Source: Flavobacteriaceae bacterium
GTDB taxonomy: Bacteria; Bacteroidota; Bacteroidia; Flavobacteriales; Flavobacteriaceae
Direction: 5' to 3'
Assembly (NCBI GenBank): GCA_019752245.1
Contig: JAIEMH010000345.1
Span: 1 to 7,853, forward strand
Length of the DNA stretch: 7,853 bases
Shown here: piece by piece, positions 4,916 to 7,853 of the stretch
How the letters are laid out: every line of letters starts with the position of its first letter
Position numbering within the stretch: position 1 is the stretch's first letter
Notes under the pieces: model-generated
What the model was told of the DNA's origin: nothing
What the model saw: the letters and a program-made list of their open reading frames with translations, nothing else
The model's database searches: none
Translations under genes and position numbers: made by a program

Positions 4916-6573
4916 TTTGCTTTCAAACTAATATGAACTATAGAATTGGATAGTTTTATGGCTTGATCTTTTGTGCTTCCGTTGGCGTAAATTAAATTAA
5001 AAAGTCCGTTTTTGGTAAGCAGTCCAAATCCAAAACCAAGTCCGAGAAGATTGCCTTTAGAGTCGGTGGTTTTGTCTTGGTAATAGGCGTAATCAATAAT
5101 TGAGTGAATATAAATATTTGACGAAAGTACATACCTGTATTCGGTTAAAATAGAAGAGAAGATGTTTGCTTGTAAGCTGTTTTCATTGAATCCTCGTATA
5201 GAGTTTATACCGCCAAATCTATGCAACTCATTAATGATGTATTCTTCGCTTTGTAAATAAAAGTTCTGGTTTTTTATATTGACGACGTTTTTGTTGTTCA
5301 AATAAAAATTGTGTTTTAAATTCAAACTTCCAAAAAACTGATTGTTGTTTTGGAATTTTGAATTGCGTTTTCCGGTTCCAATTTTAATTACATAATTACT
5401 TTTTTCAGGAAATAAGAAATCATCTGTTTTGTAATCTGTATTTTCAAAAGTCGAAGTTATAAAACTGTTTTTAAAATCGCTCAAGGTAGCGGTATTTACA
5501 TTTTTAATATCACTAGACTCTGCAGATTGATAACCTAGATACAAACGAGTGTTGTAGTTAAAATAATAACCCAAATCAATTGCAGTTTGAGTGTTTTGAA
5601 AAGTACTGTCTTGTTTAAAAATGTTCAATTGTGCTTTCAATCCAACTGGACTTTTAAAAACATATGGAATTTCAACACCAAGATTAAATGTTTTTTGGTC
5701 TTTGCCATTACTCTTCCAGTATAAAGCTATTTTTTCACCGGTGTTTAAAGCATTGTTCAATGTTAAATCTAAATAGCCGTTAAAAATCACTTTCTTATTT
5801 TCATCATTCGAAAATCCTATAAGACCATCAAAAGTGTTTGATCTTACTTTGTCTAAGTAAACAAAAACTTTAGTAGAATCTTTCATGAATAAAATTTCAG
5901 GATATTTTGTTTGCTTTACAAATCGATACTGTGAAATAGCCTTGTACAATTTCTCCAAATTCTCTTGATTAAAAATTCTTTTTTTATACAATCGCTTTAA
6001 GTTTTTTTTATGTCCTTCGGGAAATTTATCATAGCCGTTTATAACTATATCGTTAAGTTGTCGTTTCTTGTCAGATGTAATGCTCAGTTCGGCTGTGATA
6101 TAACCATTTTTATTTTGAATGTTTATCAATTTTACTTTAGCCATTGCAAAACCTCTAGCTTCAAGTTTTTTTAAAGTCATATTTAAAAATGCTTCACTTT
6201 CAGAAAAGGGTAGCTTCAAGCTATCGTTTTTTATTTCATAGAGATTCCAATTTTCGCCATCCAAATTTCTACCTATATATATATGTATAAAATTAGTTTT
6301 TACGCCAAGATTGTATTTGTATAAAAAAGTGCTGTCATTTTCCTTTTTAGTATCCAAGAGATTCTTATCAATAAAGCCATTTTTTAATAATTTATTTTCA
6401 AACAAACTTACTTCATCACCAACGGCTTTTGTTGTGCTAAGTAATTTTGTAAAACCTATAGAATCAATAGTCTTGTTTTGAGTCTCATTTTCGCCAATAA
6501 TCTTTAAATGCAAATTTTGTCCAAAACCGTTTAGACAAAAAAAGAAAATAAAAATCACCGGTAATCTATTCAT
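4909..6573 (-). CDS. Omp85/BamA-like outer-membrane protein with POTRA-like region
   Basis: This 554-residue protein begins with a signal peptide (MNRLPVIFIFFFCLNGFGQ, cleavage after about residue 19). Residues about 83-167 and 172-242 look like POTRA-type modules: strand/helix/helix/strand patterns with GF and NGYDKFPE turns. From about residue 245 to the end, alternating hydrophobic/aromatic strands with Asn/Lys-rich turns indicate a beta-barrel. The Omp85 hallmark in barrel loop 6 is present as FGGINSIRGF at 453-462 (Arg460-Gly461-Phe462). The chain ends in IVHISLKANF, with the terminal phenylalanine used for outer-membrane insertion. At 554 residues it is shorter than canonical BamA (about 800, five POTRAs), so it is probably an accessory Omp85 member (TamA-like or surface-antigen type) rather than BamA itself. 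Its cargo is unknown. Its ATG lies 2-3 bp after repeat copy B. No convincing -7/-33 promoter is visible upstream. Confidence 0.85.
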   Translation of the reverse strand: MNRLPVIFIFFFCLNGFGQNLHLKIIGENETQNKTIDSIGFTKLLSTTKAVGDEVSLFENKLLKNGFIDKNLLDTKKENDSTFLYKYNLGVKTNFIHIYIGRNLDGENWNLYEIKNDSLKLPFSESEAFLNMTLKKLEARGFAMAKVKLINIQNKNGYITAELSITSDKKRQLNDIVINGYDKFPEGHKKNLKRLYKKRIFNQENLEKLYKAISQYRFVKQTKYPEILFMKDSTKVFVYLDKVRSNTFDGLIGFSNDENKKVIFNGYLDLTLNNALNTGEKIALYWKSNGKDQKTFNLGVEIPYVFKSPVGLKAQLNIFKQDSTFQNTQTAIDLGYYFNYNTRLYLGYQSAESSDIKNVNTATLSDFKNSFITSTFENTDYKTDDFLFPEKSNYVIKIGTGKRNSKFQNNNQFFGSLNLKHNFYLNNKNVVNIKNQNFYLQSEEYIINELHRFGGINSIRGFNENSLQANIFSSILTEYRYVLSSNIYIHSIIDYAYYQDKTTDSKGNLLGLGFGFGLLTKNGLFNLIYANGSTKDQAIKLSNSIVHISLKANF

Positions 6574-6575
6574 AA

Positions 6576-6680
6576 TTAGGAGCGAATGGTTTGGGTATTA
6601 TCAATATACGCAATTCCTGCTTTTCGCTACTATCGTCCCAAAAGACGATACCGCTACAATCAGGGCTAGAGAGTGAACCA
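6576..6680 (-). repeat. Structured intergenic repeat element, copy B (inverted relative to copy A)
   Basis: Read on the minus strand, the boxes follow the same order as in copy A. They are: TGGTT (6680-6676); AGCCCTGATTGTA (6667-6655); a central hairpin TATCGTC/GACGATA (6650-6631) with no sequence in common with copy A's hairpin; AGCAGGAA (6621-6614); a 24-nt stretch; and the tail ending CCATTCGCTCCTAA (to 6576). CCTG/CAGG can pair as in copy A. The outer pair is TGGTT with AACCA (6591-6587), where copy A has TGGCT with AGCCA. It sits directly before the start codon of the Omp85-like gene, in sense orientation, and could therefore be its leader. The hairpin is not followed by a U-run and is not a terminator. 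Confidence 0.75.
6631..6650. other. Central 7-bp hairpin of repeat copy B
   Basis: Arms tatcgtc (6631-6637) and gacgata (6644-6650) are perfectly complementary around the loop ccaaaa. On the minus strand each arm is flanked by a GTAGCG hexamer, an arrangement that puts two identical sequences opposite each other as an internal loop. Confidence 0.7.
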
Positions 6681-6780
6681 TTTTATATTTTGTAATCGTT
6701 GTAAAAATAACGTAAAAAACCAAAGTATGTTGTATTTTTTTAGTTGTTGAGAAATTGTGTTGAAAATTAATGAATTATGA

Positions 6781-6811
6781 TTTGTTTTACTAAAAAAAAT
6801 TACTACATTTG
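6781..6811 (+). promoter_or_regulatory. Promoter of the str operon (rpsL-rpsG-fusA)
   Basis: TTTG at 6781-6784 and TACATTTG at 6804-6811, separated by exactly 19 bases, match the Bacteroidota -33/-7 consensus in full. Transcription should start near 6815, giving a leader of about 50 bases. The presumed leader begins with CCCC (6815-6818), which can pair with GGGG (6827-6830) across an 8-base loop, forming a small 5' hairpin. Confidence 0.85.
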
Positions 6812-6864
6812 CAACCCCTAAAAAGTGGGGAATTAATAAATAAAAGAAAAATTAGTATTTAATT

Positions 6865-7248
6865 ATGCCAACAATTCAACAATTAGTAAGAACAGGAAGA
6901 ACTCAAATCACTAAGAAGAGTAAATCGGTTGCTTTAGATTCTTGTCCTCAACGAAGAGGTGTTTGTACGCGTGTTTACACTACTACTCCAAAAAAACCAA
7001 ACTCTGCAATGCGTAAAGTTGCGCGTGTACGTTTGACTAATGGAAATGAAGTGAATGCTTACATCCCAGGTGAAGGACACAATCTACAAGAGCACTCGAT
7101 AGTATTAGTGCGAGGCGGAAGAGTAAAAGATTTACCAGGAGTTAGATACCACATCGTTCGTGGTGCGCTAGATACATCTGGTGTAGCAGGAAGAACGCAA
7201 CGTAGATCTAAATACGGTGCAAAACGTCCAAAAGAAGCAAAAAAGTAA
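6865..7248 (+). CDS. rpsL: 30S ribosomal protein S12
   Basis: This 127-residue protein is a clear S12, the decoding-centre protein of the small subunit. The invariant segments RGVCTRVYTTTPKKPNSA, GEGHNLQEHS and RGGRVKDLPGVRYHIVRG are all present. Lys43 and Lys88 (K42 and K87 in E. coli mature numbering), the usual sites of streptomycin-resistance changes, are both wild-type lysine. Asp89, the residue that can be beta-methylthiolated, is present. Length is normal. It is the first gene of the str operon, 53 bases after the -7 box, with an A/T-rich upstream region and no clear Shine-Dalgarno, as usual for Flavobacteriia. rpsG follows after a 61-bp spacer. Confidence 0.99.
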   Translation: MPTIQQLVRTGRTQITKKSKSVALDSCPQRRGVCTRVYTTTPKKPNSAMRKVARVRLTNGNEVNAYIPGEGHNLQEHSIVLVRGGRVKDLPGVRYHIVRGALDTSGVAGRTQRRSKYGAKRPKEAKK

Positions 7249-7258
7249 ATCTAAACTA

Positions 7259-7295
7259 GTTATTAGGTTTTGATGTGAAAATTAAAATCAATAAC
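7259..7295 (+). promoter_or_regulatory. Candidate RNA hairpin in the rpsL-rpsG intercistronic spacer
   Basis: Bases 7259-7264 (gttatt) pair with 7290-7295 (aataac). After a single bulged A at 7265, bases 7266-7274 (ggttttgat) pair with 7281-7289 (attaaaatc) with two G-U pairs. The loop is gtgaaa (7275-7280). That is 15 pairs with one bulge, ending 14 bases before the rpsG ATG. It is followed by an A-run, not a U-run, so it is not a terminator for this operon. In E. coli ribosomal protein S7 represses its own operon by binding this same intercistronic region; a parallel role here is inference. Confidence 0.45.
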
Positions 7296-7309
7296 AAAAA
7301 AACGAAGAA

Positions 7310-7786
7310 ATGAGAAAAAGAGCGGCAAAGAAAAGACCACTTTTACCAGATCCAAAATTTAATGATCAATTAGTTACACGTTTCGTGAACAACTTGATGT
7401 GGGATGGTAAAAAATCTACAGCGTTTAAAGTATTTTACGATGCAATGGATATCGTAGAGGCAAAAAAGAATAATGAGGAAAAATCTTCATTAGAAGTTTG
7501 GAAAGATGCGTTAACTAATGTTATGCCTCACGTTGAAGTACGTAGTCGTAGAGTTGGTGGGGCTACATTCCAAATACCAATGCAAATCAGACCAGACAGA
7601 AAAATTTCTATGGCAATGAAGTGGATGCTTCTTTATGCTCGTAGAAGAAATGAGAAATCTATGGCTCAAAAACTAGCTTCTGAGATTTTAGCTGCTGCTA
7701 AAGAGGAAGGTGCTGCTGTTAAAAAGAGAATGGATACTCATAAAATGGCTGAAGCAAATAAAGCATTCTCTCACTTTAGATTTTAA
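7310..7786 (+). CDS. rpsG: 30S ribosomal protein S7
   Basis: This 158-residue protein is S7, a primary 16S rRNA-binding protein that starts assembly of the 30S head. The basic N-terminus MRKRAAKKRPLLPDPKFND, the VEVRSRRVGGATFQIPMQIRPDR segment at about residues 75-97 and the WMLLYARRR helix are all conserved. The C-terminus KMAEANKAFSHFRF is complete. Length is typical of the Bacteroidota protein. It lies 61 bp after rpsL and 9 bp before fusA in the usual str-operon order. The sequence before the ATG (cgaagaa) is only purine-rich, with no strong Shine-Dalgarno. Confidence 0.99.
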   Translation: MRKRAAKKRPLLPDPKFNDQLVTRFVNNLMWDGKKSTAFKVFYDAMDIVEAKKNNEEKSSLEVWKDALTNVMPHVEVRSRRVGGATFQIPMQIRPDRKISMAMKWMLLYARRRNEKSMAQKLASEILAAAKEEGAAVKKRMDTHKMAEANKAFSHFRF

Positions 7787-7795
7787 TCATAAGAA

Positions 7796-7853
7796 ATGGC
7801 AAGAGATTTAAAATATACAAGAAACATTGGAATTGCTGCTCACATTGATGCCG
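7796..7853 (+). CDS. fusA: Elongation factor G, first 19 codons (cut by the window edge)
   Basis: The ATG at 7796 opens a frame reading MARDLKYTRNIGIAAHIDA and then a codon starting with G. This is the N-terminus of EF-G running up to its GTP-binding P-loop (AHIDAGKTT), which is cut off by the window end. EF-G is the GTPase that drives translocation on the ribosome. The position after rpsL and rpsG, with a 9-bp gap, is the standard str-operon arrangement and supports fusA over other translational GTPases with similar N-termini. Confidence 0.93.
   Translation, partial: MARDLKYTRNIGIAAHIDA

Noticed and set aside
6574..6864. A tRNA or other classical RNA gene in the Omp85-like/rpsL spacer
   Set aside because: No cloverleaf, T-loop (GGTTCRAAT) or CCA end can be assembled; the spacer is explained by repeat copy B and the rpsL promoter.
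7259..7295. The rpsL-rpsG hairpin as a rho-independent terminator
   Set aside because: It is AT-rich and followed by an A-run in the direction of transcription, within an operon whose downstream genes are essential.

Overview
The window looks like a chromosomal housekeeping segment from a Bacteroidota bacterium, most likely Flavobacteriaceae (Flavobacterium-like). The reasons are the low GC content with A/T-rich spacers, near absence of Shine-Dalgarno sequences, promoter elements of the Bacteroidota type (TTTG, 19 bp, TAnnTTTG), secreted proteins whose signal peptides end in GFAQ or GFGQ, and the overall character of the proteins. No phage, plasmid or integrase gene is visible.

Layout, left to right. 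Positions 1-1744 (+): a tightly packed run of the C-terminal half of a RadC-type JAB/MPN protein, a YjjG-type HAD pyrimidine nucleotidase and an exported protein of unknown function, with gaps of 0 and 1 bp. Positions 1746-3023 (-): rarA, the AAA+ replication/recombination factor, converging on the exported-protein gene with one base between stop codons. Positions 3024-3204: an AT-rich divergent spacer with a perfect 16-bp tandem duplication and a hairpin. Positions 3205-3981 (+): a rhomboid intramembrane serine protease. Positions 3982-4121: a spacer holding a structured repeat whose central hairpin looks like a bidirectional terminator. Positions 4122-4856 (-): rlmB, a SpoU-type 23S rRNA methyltransferase with a promoter element almost touching its start codon. 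Positions 4909-6573 (-): an Omp85/BamA-like outer-membrane protein. Positions 6574-6864: a divergent spacer with a second, inverted copy of the structured repeat and a textbook rpsL promoter. Positions 6865-7853 (+): the str operon, rpsL, rpsG and the first 19 codons of fusA.

The genes do not form one pathway. They are housekeeping units: DNA repair and replication-fork maintenance (radC, rarA), nucleotide-pool cleaning (HAD), translation (rlmB, rpsL, rpsG, fusA) and envelope functions (rhomboid, Omp85-like protein, exported protein).

The least explained signal is non-coding. Two roughly 105-121 bp elements at 3991-4111 (+) and 6576-6680 (-) share a conserved 5' box, a CAGG box and a 30-nt tail. 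They differ completely in their central hairpins, and a possible outer helix shows one compensatory base-pair change. A second RNA-level candidate is a 15-bp hairpin between rpsL and rpsG, at the place where E. coli S7 regulates its own operon.
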